From Alitabrizicola rongguiensis (GTDB lineage: Bacteria; Pseudomonadota; Alphaproteobacteria; Rhodobacterales; Rhodobacteraceae), in the NCBI RefSeq assembly GCF_021491355.1, contig NZ_JAKENF010000001.1:124001-188000 (forward strand): a DNA stretch of 64,000 nucleotides. Reading direction: 5' to 3'. Both the position numbers and the translations under genes were made by a program. Positions 1 to 10,861 of the stretch are shown here, in pieces (position 1 is the stretch's first letter; the number at the start of each line of letters is the position of its first letter). The notes under the pieces are model-generated. The model did not search any database. It was given only the letters and a program-made list of their open reading frames with translations, and had not been told where the DNA came from.

Positions 1-249
1 CGCCTCGGACAGGCGATGGTAACAGCCCGTATCCGCGGCCTTCGCCAGCATAGCGGGCGAGGTGTCTATCCCGATGCGCTCGTGATCTGGCCAGCGGGCC
101 GCCAGCGCCTCGGCCACGGCGCCGTTGCCGCAGCCCAGATCAACCACCGGACCATCAGGCAGTGCCCCGACCTGCGCCAGGAGGTCAAGCGCAGGGCGCA
201 AACGCAAACCCCGAAACCTGGCATAGGTCTCGGGGTTCCAGTCGTTCAT
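1..249 (-). CDS. SAM-dependent methyltransferase, trans-aconitate methyltransferase-like (cut by window edge)
   Basis: Reading the reverse strand from an ATG at 249 gives 83 codons that stay open to base 1, so the C-terminus lies outside the window. The protein starts MNDWNPETYARFRGLRL and carries the class I methyltransferase motif I VVDLGCGNGAVAEAL at about residues 34-48, then an acidic motif II (RIGIDTSPAML). The opening resembles the trans-aconitate 2-methyltransferase (Tam) family, which methylates trans-aconitate with S-adenosylmethionine in the cytoplasm. Substrate assignment is inference because the substrate-binding half is missing. It follows ftsH by 16 bases on the same strand and is probably co-transcribed with it. 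Confidence 0.75.
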   Translation of the reverse strand, partial: MNDWNPETYARFRGLRLRPALDLLAQVGALPDGPVVDLGCGNGAVAEALAARWPDHERIGIDTSPAMLAKAADTGCYHRLSEA

Positions 250-265
250 CGCCAGCGATCCGGCT

Positions 266-2179
<1,914 letters not shown>

Positions 2180-2232
2180 GAATAAACTCCCAAACCGCCA
2201 TGCAGCGACGCGGGCTGCAGCGTTGACACATA

Positions 2233-2259
2233 AGATAGACATATCGACGGGGCGTTCAA
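2233..2259 (-). promoter_or_regulatory. Candidate RpoH-type promoter for ftsH
   Basis: On the minus strand TTGAAC (2254-2259) is followed after 15 bases by CTATCT (2233-2238), about 55 bases before the ftsH GTG. The boxes and spacing resemble alphaproteobacterial sigma-32 promoters, and ftsH is a classic heat-shock gene. The -35 box overlaps the tilS stop codon. This was matched by eye only. Confidence 0.35.
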
Positions 2260-3479
2260 TGCGATAACGGCAAAAGTTGCAGGTCGGCAGTCCCCCTGAC
2301 GGGCTCTGCGCGCCATTCCGCCTCGGCCCGAGCAAGCGGAGCGGCGACAAGCTCTGTCCCGGACCAGATCGCGGGGGACGCCAGAAGTGCCGGGCGGGGC
2401 AGACCGGAGGCCCGCCAATCGGGGCAATGCGCCAGCCCCTGCGCGCCAAGGGCCCGCACCTCGACGCCCGGCTTTACAGGTCCCTCCACCCGCCACCGCC
2501 GGTCCCAGATCGCACCGGGAACTGCCGCAGGCCCCACTGCCTTCGCCTCGCGAACCGCGCGGATCCCGCCTTCATGGCGAAGGAAGCGGCAGCCGGCCAG
2601 TGTCGCGGTGCGCCCCTGCCGAAGTGTCGAGAGAAGCCCCATGACCTGCCCGGAGCGCGGCGGATAATCTGCCGGAGCGACAAACGAGATCGTTGCCAGC
2701 AACAGGCGCCGCGCGATCTCGTCGGTCTGCTCGGCCAGCGCGGCAGGCGAAAGGACGACGTCAGCCCGATCGGCCCGCATCGCCCCGCGCGCGACGTCGG
2801 CCGTTAGCCGCTCCAGTGCCTGGCGGGCTGACTGCATCTGGCGCGCGACATCGGCAAGGACCTCAGATGTGATGCCGAGTTGCCCCAGAACCGTTAGCGC
2901 CCGCCGCGCCCTCACCCGATCGAAGCGCAGCGCTTCGTTCGACGGGTCCTCGATCCAGCCCTGTCCCCTAGCCCGGAGGTAGTCTCGGAGTTCCTCTCGC
3001 CCGACATCGAGAAGCGGCCTTGCCCAGGTGATGCCCAGGTGATGTCTCCGCGGCGACATGGCCGAAAGCCCATCCACCCCGGCACGCCGTGCAAGGCGCA
3101 TCACCACGGTCTCAGCCTGGTCGTCGCGCGTATGGGCAAGGGCGACGCTGGAAAGGCCCCTGCCCTTCGCCCAATCAGAGATCAGCCGCAGCCGCGCCCG
3201 GCGCGCTTCGTCCTGCAGGTTGCCGGTGCGGTCCCAGCCCTGCCAGCACAGCACGGTATGTGGCACACCCAGCCGATCGCAGAGGCCCGCGACCCAGTCC
3301 GCCTCTGCCGCCGCCTCGGGACGCAGGCCGTGATCAACCGTCACGGCGACTGGACGTAGACCCGCCTGGACCGCGAGGCAAAGGAGCGCGACCGAGTCCC
3401 CGCCCCCCGAAACGGCAAGGCCCGGCGTTTCCGCCGGGCCGAAAAAGCGCGCCACCCTGTCGGGCAGAGTGTCCGTCAC
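2256..3479 (-). CDS. tilS: tRNA(Ile)-lysidine synthase TilS
   Basis: Cytoplasmic N-type ATP pyrophosphatase that converts C34 of the CAU-anticodon tRNA-Ile to lysidine, so that the tRNA reads AUA. The 407-residue protein has the PP-loop SGGGDS at residues 24-29 near the N-terminus and a conserved core including the [10 protein letters not shown] segment, as expected for TilS/MesJ. The C-terminal half is less conserved. Its ATG overlaps the cpoB stop by four bases (ATGA), which indicates translational coupling at the end of the Tol-Pal operon. Length is typical for alphaproteobacteria. Confidence 0.95.
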   Translation of the reverse strand: MTDTLPDRVARFFGPAETPGLAVSGGGDSVALLCLAVQAGLRPVAVTVDHGLRPEAAAEADWVAGLCDRLGVPHTVLCWQGWDRTGNLQDEARRARLRLISDWAKGRGLSSVALAHTRDDQAETVVMRLARRAGVDGLSAMSPRRHHLGITWARPLLDVGREELRDYLRARGQGWIEDPSNEALRFDRVRARRALTVLGQLGITSEVLADVARQMQSARQALERLTADVARGAMRADRADVVLSPAALAEQTDEIARRLLLATISFVAPADYPPRSGQVMGLLSTLRQGRTATLAGCRFLRHEGGIRAVREAKAVGPAAVPGAIWDRRWRVEGPVKPGVEVRALGAQGLAHCPDWRASGLPRPALLASPAIWSGTELVAAPLARAEAEWRAEPVRGTADLQLLPLSH

Positions 3480-4315
3480 TGGCAGGCCATGCCCTGCAGC
3501 GAGACCGTAGCCTGCGAGGCCTGCTCGGTTCCCGGGAAACGAGCACCAACCTCTTTCAGCGTCACACAGGCCTCGGGCGTCTGACCAAGGGTACCAAGGC
3601 TCTGGCCAAGGCGCAGCAGCGCATCAGGCGCGAAGCTGCCGTTCGGGGTGCCCGAGAAGCTTTCGAGATAGGAGCGCGCCGCATTCGGGATGTCCCCGAG
3701 CTGGGTCAGCGCATCGCCCCGCAGAAGCAGCGCCTCTGCACTCAGGGGGCTGCCCGGGTAGGTTTCGGTAAAGGTCTTAAGCTGGTCCGCGGCGGCTCGA
3801 AAGTCACCCTGACCGAGCACCCCCTTGGCTCGGTCGAAGTCTGCCTTTTCGTTGACCGCAAGATCGGGCGCAGGATCGGCAGAACCGGCCTGTGCCGCAG
3901 GGTCCGACGTTGCGGCAGCCGCACCGACCGTTGCTGCGGCCTGGCCCCCGAGCGGAGCGGTATCGCCCAGCTTGCTGACGTCACCGCCTTCGAGTTCGGT
4001 CACGCGGAATTCGAGATCCCCGATGCGGTTGGTGCCATCGGTGACGACCCGGTTGATGCGGTTCTGCAGTTCCTCGGTCTTCGAGGTGAGCTCTGCAAGC
4101 GCCGCTTCAATCGCATCCATGCGTTGGAGGGCCGACCCGCCCGCCACGTTCGGGTTGGATGCCCCAGATGCCGTCAGCTCGGCCTTCAGCGAGTTCACAT
4201 CCGCAGTCAACGTGTTCAACTCGGCCCGGATGTCGGCGAGCGTTTGCGTGCGGTCTTGCGCCAGTGCCGGAACCGGCAGCAGCACAAGAACCAGGACGGC
4301 GATCAGGCGGCGCAT
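3476..4315 (-). CDS. cpoB: Cell division coordinator CpoB (YbgF), periplasmic TPR protein
   Basis: 279 residues. A Sec signal peptide (MRRLIAVLVLVLLPVPALAQ) is followed by a hydrophilic, probably coiled-coil stretch at about 20-75 that would mediate trimerisation. A low-complexity Ala/Pro linker follows, then C-terminal tetratricopeptide repeats (about 155-275) with the PGSPLSAEALLLRGDAL and FAPDALLRLGQSL helices. In E. coli CpoB links Tol-Pal constriction to PBP1B and LpoB during division. It lies 25 bases downstream of pal and overlaps tilS by four bases. The identity rests on the domain layout and the locus. Confidence 0.92.
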   Translation of the reverse strand: MRRLIAVLVLVLLPVPALAQDRTQTLADIRAELNTLTADVNSLKAELTASGASNPNVAGGSALQRMDAIEAALAELTSKTEELQNRINRVVTDGTNRIGDLEFRVTELEGGDVSKLGDTAPLGGQAAATVGAAAATSDPAAQAGSADPAPDLAVNEKADFDRAKGVLGQGDFRAAADQLKTFTETYPGSPLSAEALLLRGDALTQLGDIPNAARSYLESFSGTPNGSFAPDALLRLGQSLGTLGQTPEACVTLKEVGARFPGTEQASQATVSLQGMACQ

Positions 4316-4340
4316 CGATGGCTACTCCCGCAATCCGGAC

Positions 4341-4874
4341 TTACGCTCCGCCGCCCATCTGCAGGACGGTCACCGCGCGGCGGTTCTGCGCGAAGCAGCT
4401 TTCTTCCGAGCAGACGGCGATCGGGCGTTCCTTGCCGTAGGACACGGTGCGCATCCGGCTGGGCGCGACGCCTTGGGAAATCAGGTAATCCTGAACCGAG
4501 CTGGCGCGACGGGCGCCAAGTGCGAGGTTATACTCACGCGTTCCTTGTTCGTCGGCGTGACCTTCGATAATGATGGCATAGTCCGGGTTGGACTTCAGCC
4601 AGGTGGCCTGACCGTTCAGCGTCATGCGGGCCGCGTCGCTGAGCGTGCTCTGGTCCACGGCGAACAGCACGCGGTCGCCGACGCGCTGGTTGAAATAGGC
4701 CACAGATCTCGGATCGTTCGGATCGCCAAGAGCAGACGAGCCGATACCACCCGCGCCGCCTACCCCACCGGCGCCACCCGCGCCACCAGCACCATTGGCA
4801 TAGCGGTTGGGATTGTTGCAGGCCGCGAGACTCAGCGCCGCGACGATCAGCAGCACCTTCGGAAAGATCGACAT
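4341..4874 (-). CDS. pal: Peptidoglycan-associated lipoprotein Pal
   Basis: 177-residue outer-membrane lipoprotein. The signal peptide ends in the lipobox LAAC with the acylated cysteine at residue 19. A Gly/Ala-rich linker (about 27-45) follows, then an OmpA-like peptidoglycan-binding domain with the GHADEQGTREYNLALGARRA signature and a C-terminal RRAVTVL. Pal binds diaminopimelate in peptidoglycan and exchanges with TolB during outer-membrane constriction. It lies between tolB (100 bases upstream) and cpoB. A strong hairpin in the tolB-pal gap may adjust its expression relative to tolB. Confidence 0.97.
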   Translation of the reverse strand: MSIFPKVLLIVAALSLAACNNPNRYANGAGGAGGAGGVGGAGGIGSSALGDPNDPRSVAYFNQRVGDRVLFAVDQSTLSDAARMTLNGQATWLKSNPDYAIIIEGHADEQGTREYNLALGARRASSVQDYLISQGVAPSRMRTVSYGKERPIAVCSEESCFAQNRRAVTVLQMGGGA

Positions 4875-4938
4875 GGGGACTTCCTTCTTGCTCTTCTTGG
4901 TTCGGAATTTGCTCGATGGGCGAAAGAATAACAGTGTT

Positions 4939-4967
4939 CGCGCCGCCCTGCAAACCAGGGCGGCGCG
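4939..4967 (-). terminator. Strong hairpin between tolB and pal
   Basis: CGCGCCGCCCTG (4939-4950) pairs perfectly with CAGGGCGGCGCG (4956-4967) around a five-base loop. In the minus direction it is followed by a mixed, moderately T-containing tract rather than a clean U-run. It could be a partial terminator or attenuator, or an RNA-stability element setting the pal:tolB ratio. Confidence 0.5.
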
Positions 4968-4974
4968 CGTTTGG

Positions 4975-6312
4975 TCAGGGCAGAAGCGGCGACCAGGACG
5001 GGTCGGAAGCCGGGGTCGTGGTGTTTACCTTCCGGAGGTTCCGGCCCGAGATGTCGACCGTGTAGAGCGCCGGTTCGCCATTCGCGCCTGCCCCCTGCCG
5101 GGTGAACATGATGACGCGGCCGTTCGGCGCCCAGGTCGGGCCTTCGTCGAGGAACGACGAAGTCAGCAGACGTTCTTCCGAGCCGTCGATGCGCATGACG
5201 CCGATGTGGAACCGGCCTTGGTGCTGCTTGGTGAAGGCGATGTAGTCGCCGCGGGGCGACCAGACCGGTGTGCCGTAACGGCCGGGACCGAAGCTGATAC
5301 GCACCGGCTCGCCGCCACCCGCTGGCATGACGTAGAGTTGCTGCGTGCCTGACCGGTCGCTTTCAAAGACGATCTGCGATCCGTCCGGCGAATAGGATGG
5401 CGCGTTCTCGATCGACGGCGCGGTGGTCAGTCGCTGCGAGTTGCCAGATTTGCTGTCCATAAGGAACACGTCGGTATTCCCGCCCTGCTCCAGCGAGAAG
5501 GCGATCGTGCGGCCATCCGGGGCAAAGCGCGGCGCGAAAGTCATCGTGCCCTGTTGTTCCTGCAAGGCCCGCGCCTGCATGTTCCCGAGGTTCATCATGT
5601 AGATGCGCGGGAAACCGCTCTGGAACGAGGTGAACAGGATCGAGTTGCCGTCGGGCGAGAAGCGCGGCGCCAGCACGATGGTCGAGCTGTCGGTCAGGTA
5701 CTGCGCATTGGCGCCGTCGTAATCCATGATCGCCAGACGCTTCAGGCGGTTGTCCTTGGGACCGGATTCCGAGACATAGACCACGCGGGTGTCGAAATAG
5801 CCGCCCTCGCCCGTGATCCGGCTATAGACCTGATCGGCAACCTTGTGCGCCATCCGTCGCCATCCCGAAGCGGAACCGGCGAATTGCAGACCCTCGCCCA
5901 TCGGCTGTTCCGAGAAGACGTCGAACAGGCGGAACTTGACCACCACTCGGTCGCCGCTGGCGCTGACCGCACCTGTGACCAGCGCCTGCGCGTTGATCGC
6001 CTTCCAGTCGGCATAGGTGACCGGAGCGTCGAAGCTCGTCACGTTCGAGATGAAGGCGTTGGAGGGAATGGTGCGGAACAGGCCCGTTCCTTCCAGATCG
6101 GCTGCAACGACCGCCGAGATGTTGGCCGCAAGCTCGGCTGCCGCGGCATTCTCGGCGATGAACTGAGGCACGGCGATCGGCATAGGCTCGATCACACCTT
6201 CGGTGATGTCGATACGCAGCGGGCCGTCCTGGGCGAGCACAGGCAGGCCAAACCCAGCCACCAGCCCCATCGCCAGCGCGACCGGCAAGGTCAGCTGTTT
6301 CAAAAGGGTCAT
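4975..6312 (-). CDS. tolB: Tol-Pal system beta-propeller protein TolB
   Basis: 445-residue periplasmic protein with a signal peptide ([16 protein letters not shown]...VLAQ), an N-terminal alpha/beta domain, and a C-terminal six-bladed propeller of repeated WD40-like PD40 blades ([65 protein letters not shown]). It relays between inner-membrane TolA and Pal. I start it at ATG 6312, which overlaps the tolA stop as ATGA, rather than at the longer upstream frame. It is the fourth gene of the tol operon. Confidence 0.97.
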   Translation of the reverse strand: MTLLKQLTLPVALAMGLVAGFGLPVLAQDGPLRIDITEGVIEPMPIAVPQFIAENAAAAELAANISAVVAADLEGTGLFRTIPSNAFISNVTSFDAPVTYADWKAINAQALVTGAVSASGDRVVVKFRLFDVFSEQPMGEGLQFAGSASGWRRMAHKVADQVYSRITGEGGYFDTRVVYVSESGPKDNRLKRLAIMDYDGANAQYLTDSSTIVLAPRFSPDGNSILFTSFQSGFPRIYMMNLGNMQARALQEQQGTMTFAPRFAPDGRTIAFSLEQGGNTDVFLMDSKSGNSQRLTTAPSIENAPSYSPDGSQIVFESDRSGTQQLYVMPAGGGEPVRISFGPGRYGTPVWSPRGDYIAFTKQHQGRFHIGVMRIDGSEERLLTSSFLDEGPTWAPNGRVIMFTRQGAGANGEPALYTVDISGRNLRKVNTTTPASDPSWSPLLP

Positions 6313-7511
6313 TTGATCCTCATCTTGTCCGGGTTGAAGGTCATTTCGATGTTCTTCCACTCGTCGTACTTGTCAGCGGGCAAAGGAAAACCCGAGGCTC
6401 CGCAGCGGATGATGGCGCGCCGGGCGGCCTCGAAGGCCTGACGGGCACTGGCATCGCTACCGCCCTCATAACCGATCATCTGGATCGAGCTCGCATCCGG
6501 CATCCGGTTCTGTCCGACCGAGACACTGACCGTCACGGTCGTGTTCAGCGCTTCGGAAGACAGCGATCCGACGTTCCAGCATTTCTGCACAGCGACACGC
6601 AACGCGTCTTTCTCGGCCCCGGTCATCGGCGGACCCGACGAACCGCCACCGGAACTGCCACCAGTCTCGGCTGGCGCATCCTCGGTCAGGGCCGATGCCA
6701 GCGCGTCGTCAATCGCCGATTGGTCCGCCGCATCCTCGGTCGCAGCCGCCTGCTCCTCGGCGGAATTGTCTGCGGCGGTGGCGGTCTCGGTCGGCGCTTC
6801 GGTGGTTTCCTTCGGCGGTTCGGCGGCCTTGGCGGGCTTCTCGGGACGCTGGCGCGGCAATATGCTGGCCGTCGGCGCAAGCTGTTGCGGCTCGTTGGTC
6901 TCAACGGCGTCGGGGTTGATCTCGGTGGTCGCCTCTTCCGGCGCGGCGGCCTTCTTCGGCTCCTCGACCACCTGCGCGTCGGGGCTTTCCTTCGGCGTCT
7001 CGGCTGGCGTGGGCGTTTCGGCCAGTTCGGCATCAGGGGCCGGCTTGTCGGCGGGGAGAGGCGCGACACGGTCGGCTTTCTTCGGCTTCGGCGGTGCGGT
7101 TGTCGGCGGCACGACGACAGGCTGCTCCTGGTCCGTGATCGGCGCCAGGGGCTCGGGCGCAACAACTTCGTCCGGCACCGGCAAGGGCGCGATCTCGGTC
7201 ACGTCCGGGTTCTCGTCGGGCTTGGGCTCCGGCTCGGCCTTGGGCTTTGGCGGCGCCTTGGGCTTGGGCGAGGTCTTGGGCGTGGTTGTCGTTTCGGTCT
7301 CGGTCTTCGCCGGCTTTTGCTCGGGGGACTCGGCCTTGGGCTTGTCGGGCTGGGCAGCCATCATCGCGTCGAACTCTGAGTTCGACATCAGCGATACTTC
7401 GGTCACGGCGACAGCAGGGGCATCCGGCGGGGTCGAGAAGAACCCGCCCACCAGCACCCACAGGATCAGCACGCCGTGCCCGATACCCGAGATGATCTGC
7501 CCCGTGTTCAT
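6309..7511 (-). CDS. tolA: Tol-Pal system protein TolA
   Basis: 400-residue inner-membrane protein. There is one transmembrane segment at about 8-25. A very long Pro/Lys/Glu/Ala-rich periplasmic linker (about 50-290) replaces the Ala-rich helical linker of enterobacterial TolA. A Gly/Ser hinge follows, then a C-terminal TonB/TolA-type domain (about 300-400) with VQKCWNVG and [11 protein letters not shown]. TolA couples TolQR proton-motive force to TolB-Pal. The start lies 13 bases after the tolR stop. The linker's composition makes every other reading frame open, which explains several false ORFs here. Confidence 0.93.
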   Translation of the reverse strand: MNTGQIISGIGHGVLILWVLVGGFFSTPPDAPAVAVTEVSLMSNSEFDAMMAAQPDKPKAESPEQKPAKTETETTTTPKTSPKPKAPPKPKAEPEPKPDENPDVTEIAPLPVPDEVVAPEPLAPITDQEQPVVVPPTTAPPKPKKADRVAPLPADKPAPDAELAETPTPAETPKESPDAQVVEEPKKAAAPEEATTEINPDAVETNEPQQLAPTASILPRQRPEKPAKAAEPPKETTEAPTETATAADNSAEEQAAATEDAADQSAIDDALASALTEDAPAETGGSSGGGSSGPPMTGAEKDALRVAVQKCWNVGSLSSEALNTTVTVSVSVGQNRMPDASSIQMIGYEGGSDASARQAFEAARRAIIRCGASGFPLPADKYDEWKNIEMTFNPDKMRIK

Positions 7512-7524
7512 CCGCGCCGGGCCC

Positions 7525-8019
7525 TCAGCCGCCCGAACCGCCGTTGCCCGACCCGCCGTTGAACGTCGGGCCGTCGGAATCCGTCACCAGACCGATGTTC
7601 CGGAAGCCACCGGCATTCAGCGCCCCCATGACCTGCGCCACACGCTGATACGGCACCGATCCGTCAGCCCGCAGGAAGATCTTGTCGCTCGTCCGCTCGG
7701 CGGAGATTGCCTGGAGCTTCGGGATCAGGTCCGCGTCCGCGACATCGGTCGTCTGCAGCGCAAGCCCGCCGTCGGCCTTGATGGTGATCGACAGCGGCTC
7801 TTCCTGCTCGGTCGGAAGTGCAGTCGCCGCCGTATCGGGCAGTTCGACCGGAACGCCAACCGTCAGCATCGGGGCCGCCACCATGAAGATGATGAGCAGA
7901 ACAAGCATCACGTCCACGAAGGGCGTGATGTTGATGTCCGACATCGCGGCGCTCGAACCGCGCCGGCGGCGGCCTCGACGCCCGCTCGCCCCTTTGCCCT
8001 TGACGACCCCCGCGCCCAT
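7525..8019 (-). CDS. tolR: Tol-Pal system protein TolR
   Basis: 164-residue ExbD/TolR-family protein. A basic cytoplasmic tail rich in Arg and Gly (residues 1-25) precedes the conserved MSDINITPFVDVMLVLLIIF segment. The transmembrane aspartate in FVDVMLVLLIIF is needed for proton flow through the TolQR stator. A periplasmic domain follows, and the C-terminal tail is Gly/Ser-rich. It begins one base after tolQ ends. The basic tail argues for the 8019 start over the internal methionine. Confidence 0.96.
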   Translation of the reverse strand: MGAGVVKGKGASGRRGRRRRGSSAAMSDINITPFVDVMLVLLIIFMVAAPMLTVGVPVELPDTAATALPTEQEEPLSITIKADGGLALQTTDVADADLIPKLQAISAERTSDKIFLRADGSVPYQRVAQVMGALNAGGFRNIGLVTDSDGPTFNGGSGNGGSGG

Positions 8020-8020
8020 C

Positions 8021-8719
8021 TCAGTCGGCGTCCAGTTGACGGGACAGAATGGTGGCGAACTCGTCTGCGAAAGCTTCGTAGCCCGAGATGATCCGCTCGC
8101 TGTCGGCGTTCAGCTTGTTGTAGAAGACGACAGCCGGAATGGCGGCCACGAGGCCGACCGCCGTCGCCATCAGCGCTTCGGCGATGCCCGGGGCCACGAC
8201 GGCAAGGTTGGTGTTCTGGCTGATCGCGATCTGCTCGAAGCTGTGCTTGATCCCCCAGACGGTGCCGAAGAGGCCAATGAAGGGTGCCGTCGAGCCGACG
8301 GTCGCAAGGAAACTCAGACCGGCGTTGAGGTATTCGCTTTCCTTCGAGATCGCGACGTCCATCGACCGGTCGATCCGTGACTGCGCGCCGGCGATCAGCG
8401 CCCCGTCCTGCCTGTGGCTGCGACGCCATTCCAGCATTCCGGCGGCAAAGATCTTCTCGCTCGCGCCTTCGGGATTTGGGCCGATATTCTCGAAAAGCTC
8501 GTCCAGCGGCTCGCCCGACCAGAAGGACCGGTCGAAGATCGCGGCCTCGGCCCGTGCCTTGCGGAAGATGATATGGCGTTGGATGATGATCGCCCACGAC
8601 CAGAAGGACGCGACGATCAGCATGATCATCACGATCTTCACAGTTAGGGTCGCGCGGGCGAAAAGGGCGAGCATGGAGAAGTCGATCTCCTGCGCCGTCG
8701 CAAGGGTTTGGGTATCCAT
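8021..8719 (-). CDS. tolQ: Tol-Pal system protein TolQ
   Basis: 232-residue MotA/TolQ/ExbB proton channel with three membrane segments (about 20-40, 135-160 and 170-195). The conserved region FLATVGSTAPFIGLFGTVWGI and ALMATAVGLVAAIPAVVFYN is present. I chose ATG 8719 (MDTQTLATAQEIDF), with AGCAGG upstream, because the longer frame adds 45 basic residues not expected in the family and the resulting 232 residues match TolQ length. TolQ is the first membrane gene of the tolQRAB-pal-cpoB operon and forms the stator with TolR. Confidence 0.96.
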   Translation of the reverse strand: MDTQTLATAQEIDFSMLALFARATLTVKIVMIMLIVASFWSWAIIIQRHIIFRKARAEAAIFDRSFWSGEPLDELFENIGPNPEGASEKIFAAGMLEWRRSHRQDGALIAGAQSRIDRSMDVAISKESEYLNAGLSFLATVGSTAPFIGLFGTVWGIKHSFEQIAISQNTNLAVVAPGIAEALMATAVGLVAAIPAVVFYNKLNADSERIISGYEAFADEFATILSRQLDAD

Positions 8720-8887
8720 CGAACCTGCTCGTGGGTTGGCCGCGTTCTTTTTTCGGCGGCTCATTGCATGTGATTCTAGCCGGTTTCCAGAGGGAATGCC
8801 AACACATCTGCGTTTATGCGCGGCGCGGCGCCCGCATTGGCTCACAAATGGCAAGATCGTTATGCCGCAACGCGGCGAAGTGAAAGA

Positions 8888-9301
8888 TTATGTCGCAGAG
8901 CTGTGATCGCCCGAGACAAGTTGCCTTGCCAGAGCCTTGGGAACGCGGGCCGCGCGTCCATCCCGGGTGATGGCGACCAGCGTCACCTCGGCTTCGAACA
9001 GTCGTTCGTCGCCCCGAAAAACCGTCTGTCGAAGGACGATCCGCGCGCCGGTAAAGCTCAGAAACTCCGTCTCCACGACCAATTCGTCATCGAAACGGGC
9101 CGCCAGCAGATAGTCGGCCTCGACCCGGCGGACGGCAAAGACCAGACCTTCCTCGTCGCGCAGACGGGTCTGGTCGATGCCAAGGCTGCGCACCCATTCG
9201 GTACGGCCGCGCTCGATGAATTTCAGGTAGTTGGCGTAGTAGACGATCCCTGCCAGGTCTGTGTCTTCGTAATACACGCGGACGGGAAATCGATGCGGCA
9301 T
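8888..9301 (-). CDS. ybgC: Tol-Pal-associated acyl-CoA thioesterase YbgC
   Basis: 137-residue hotdog-fold 4-hydroxybenzoyl-CoA-thioesterase-family protein. The active-site motif YYEDTDLAGIVYYANY places the catalytic aspartate at D15. YbgC hydrolyses short acyl-CoA or acyl-ACP thioesters in the cytoplasm and is normally the first gene of the tol-pal cluster, as here. The start at 9301 is supported by GAGG seven bases upstream and by the family N-terminus; the longer frame is rejected. 168 bases separate it from tolQ, room for a separate tolQ promoter. Confidence 0.93.
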   Translation of the reverse strand: MPHRFPVRVYYEDTDLAGIVYYANYLKFIERGRTEWVRSLGIDQTRLRDEEGLVFAVRRVEADYLLAARFDDELVVETEFLSFTGARIVLRQTVFRGDERLFEAEVTLVAITRDGRAARVPKALARQLVSGDHSSAT

Positions 9302-9364
9302 CGGACCCTCGGGGAAGTTACACCCCCTGCTACAGGCCGATGCCGCCAAAATGCAAGCGCAGGC

Positions 9365-9961
9365 TCAGAAGGATCCGCGAAGGACTGTCTCGCTCAACGG
9401 GCGGCGCTGGCTCGGCACTTCGCGGGCACGAAGAGCCTCCGGCAGCGTCGCCGGGTCACCGAGTTCGCCAATCGCCACCACGGCATTGATGGCGTGATCC
9501 GCGGGCAGCCGGATCGTCGCGGCGAGAGCTTCGCGGTCAAACCCGGCCATGCCGTGAGTATGCCAGCCCTCCTTGCGGGCCTGGATCGCAAACGACGCCC
9601 AAGCGGCGCCGGTATCAAATGCATGGAGTCCGTTCGGCGCAGGTTCGCTCGCCCCGGGCCAGACCGCCGTGGTGACCGACGCAAAGATGACAAGCGCTGC
9701 GGCATTGCCGGCCCACAGCCGATTATTGCCGGACAAGGTCTCGACAATTCGATCGAAGGCAGGCTCGCCGCGCAGCGCAACCACAAACCGCCAGGGCTGC
9801 ACGTTGGCCGCCGAGGGCGCCCAACGGGCAGCCTCGAGAAGGCCCAGCAATTCGGACTCGCTGATCGGCGCATCGCCGAAAGCGCGCGGAGACCAACGCT
9901 CGACGAAGACGGGGTCGACGGGGTGATCCGGGCTCCGGGTTGAAAAAGACAGCGCGTTCAT
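9365..9961 (-). CDS. Nitroreductase family protein
   Basis: 198-residue FMN-dependent nitroreductase-fold protein. Recognisable features are the N-terminal RWSPRAFGDAPIS segment, the FMN-contacting ARWAPSAANVQPWRFVV motif and a C-terminal VVAIGELGDPATLPEALRARE stretch. Such enzymes reduce nitroaromatics, quinones or enones using NAD(P)H; the substrate cannot be told. I start at ATG 9961 because GGAGG lies eight bases upstream; the longer frame would begin at a TTG overlapping that ribosome-binding site. It lies 63 bases upstream of ybgC on the same strand. Confidence 0.88.
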   Translation of the reverse strand: MNALSFSTRSPDHPVDPVFVERWSPRAFGDAPISESELLGLLEAARWAPSAANVQPWRFVVALRGEPAFDRIVETLSGNNRLWAGNAAALVIFASVTTAVWPGASEPAPNGLHAFDTGAAWASFAIQARKEGWHTHGMAGFDREALAATIRLPADHAINAVVAIGELGDPATLPEALRAREVPSQRRPLSETVLRGSF

Positions 9962-10107
9962 TGCTCTAGCCTCCAAGGCAAACTAAACTGTTCACTTTGA
10001 AGATTGAACTCTCAGCCGATCCTTTCAACCTTCGCACCCGCAGAACGACCTGCACAGAAATGCACAAGTCGGCTGATCCGGCAGCCAGATTACCGAGGGA
10101 TACAACC

Positions 10108-10399
10108 ATGTCGCTGATGGTCTTGGGGTCAGGTTTCGGACGAACAGGAACGACAGCGCTGAAGGATGCCCTCGAGACCCCGGGCTTTGGCCCTTGCCGC
10201 CAAATGAAGGAAGGCTTTGCCAATCCGGGAACAGGTCCTGCAAGGGCAGGCGCTTGCAGATGGCGGGGATGTCGACCTGACGGAGGAGTTCGGCGGGTCT
10301 GTCTCACAGGTGGACTGGCCTGATCTGGGATCTTGCCCTTGTGCCGGAGGCGAGGTTTCCTAAGTCCGAAGACGTCGCCAAACGAAAGGGCATGCCATG
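10108..10399 (+). pseudogene. Decayed sulfotransferase-family gene fragment
   Basis: An ATG at 10108 with GAGGGA upstream opens LGSGFGRTGTTALKDALE followed by GFGPCRQMKE, the phosphate-binding N-terminus of the sulfotransferase family common in Proteobacteria. Homology-like text continues in the +1 frame from about 10230 (an SQVDWP motif at about 10304-10321), and a third-frame tail follows. The open frame ends at about 10323, roughly 70 codons against more than 200 for intact members. It is therefore frameshifted, internally deleted and truncated, running into creA. The family match is from recognition of the motif; the decay is visible directly. Confidence 0.6.
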
Positions 10400-10861
10400 A
10401 CGCTCCGCTCAACACTCCTCTCCGGGGCCATGGTGCTGGGAACCGTCTTGCCGTCAATGAGTGGCGCCCAGGAGGTCGGTCGCGTCGGAGTGGACTGGGT
10501 CGGCAACGACATCGTGATCGAGGCTATCCCCGATCCGAAGGTGCAGGGCGTGACCTGCCACGTCGCCTATTTCGACCGCTCGCTGATTGACCGGCTTCAG
10601 CAGGGGAACTGGTTCGAGGACCCTTCCTATTCCGCCATCGATTGCAGCCAGACCGGCCCGATCGTTCTGGGCGACATCGACGAAAGCTCAAGCGGCGAAG
10701 ACGTGTTCTCGGAGAGCCGATCGCTGATCTTCAAGACGATCAAGGTCACACGGATCTATGACAAGACGAACCACACTCTGGTCTATCTTGCCCATGCCAG
10801 CGAATTGACCCAAGGGTCGGGCAAGATGTCGATCTCGACGGTGCAGGTGCCGCAGAACTAG
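10397..10861 (+). CDS. creA: CreA family periplasmic protein
   Basis: 154-residue protein with a signal peptide (cleavage near SGAQ at about residue 25) followed by a full CreA domain. The characteristic pattern is present: VGNDIVIEAIPDPKV, GVTCHVAYFD, SAIDCSQTGPI, SLIFKTIKVTRIYD, and HTLVYLAHASELTQGS. CreA is conserved in Proteobacteria but its biochemical role is unknown. The start has AAAGGG eight bases upstream. Its TAG stop shares the palindrome CTAG with the stop codon of the convergent gene on the other strand. Confidence 0.9.
   Translation: MTLRSTLLSGAMVLGTVLPSMSGAQEVGRVGVDWVGNDIVIEAIPDPKVQGVTCHVAYFDRSLIDRLQQGNWFEDPSYSAIDCSQTGPIVLGDIDESSSGEDVFSESRSLIFKTIKVTRIYDKTNHTLVYLAHASELTQGSGKMSISTVQVPQN

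Noticed and set aside
6541-8091. 516-codon and other plus-strand frames opposite tolA/tolR
   Set aside because: Produced by the Pro/Glu/Lys/Ala-rich TolA linker; Ser/Gly/Ala low-complexity translations.
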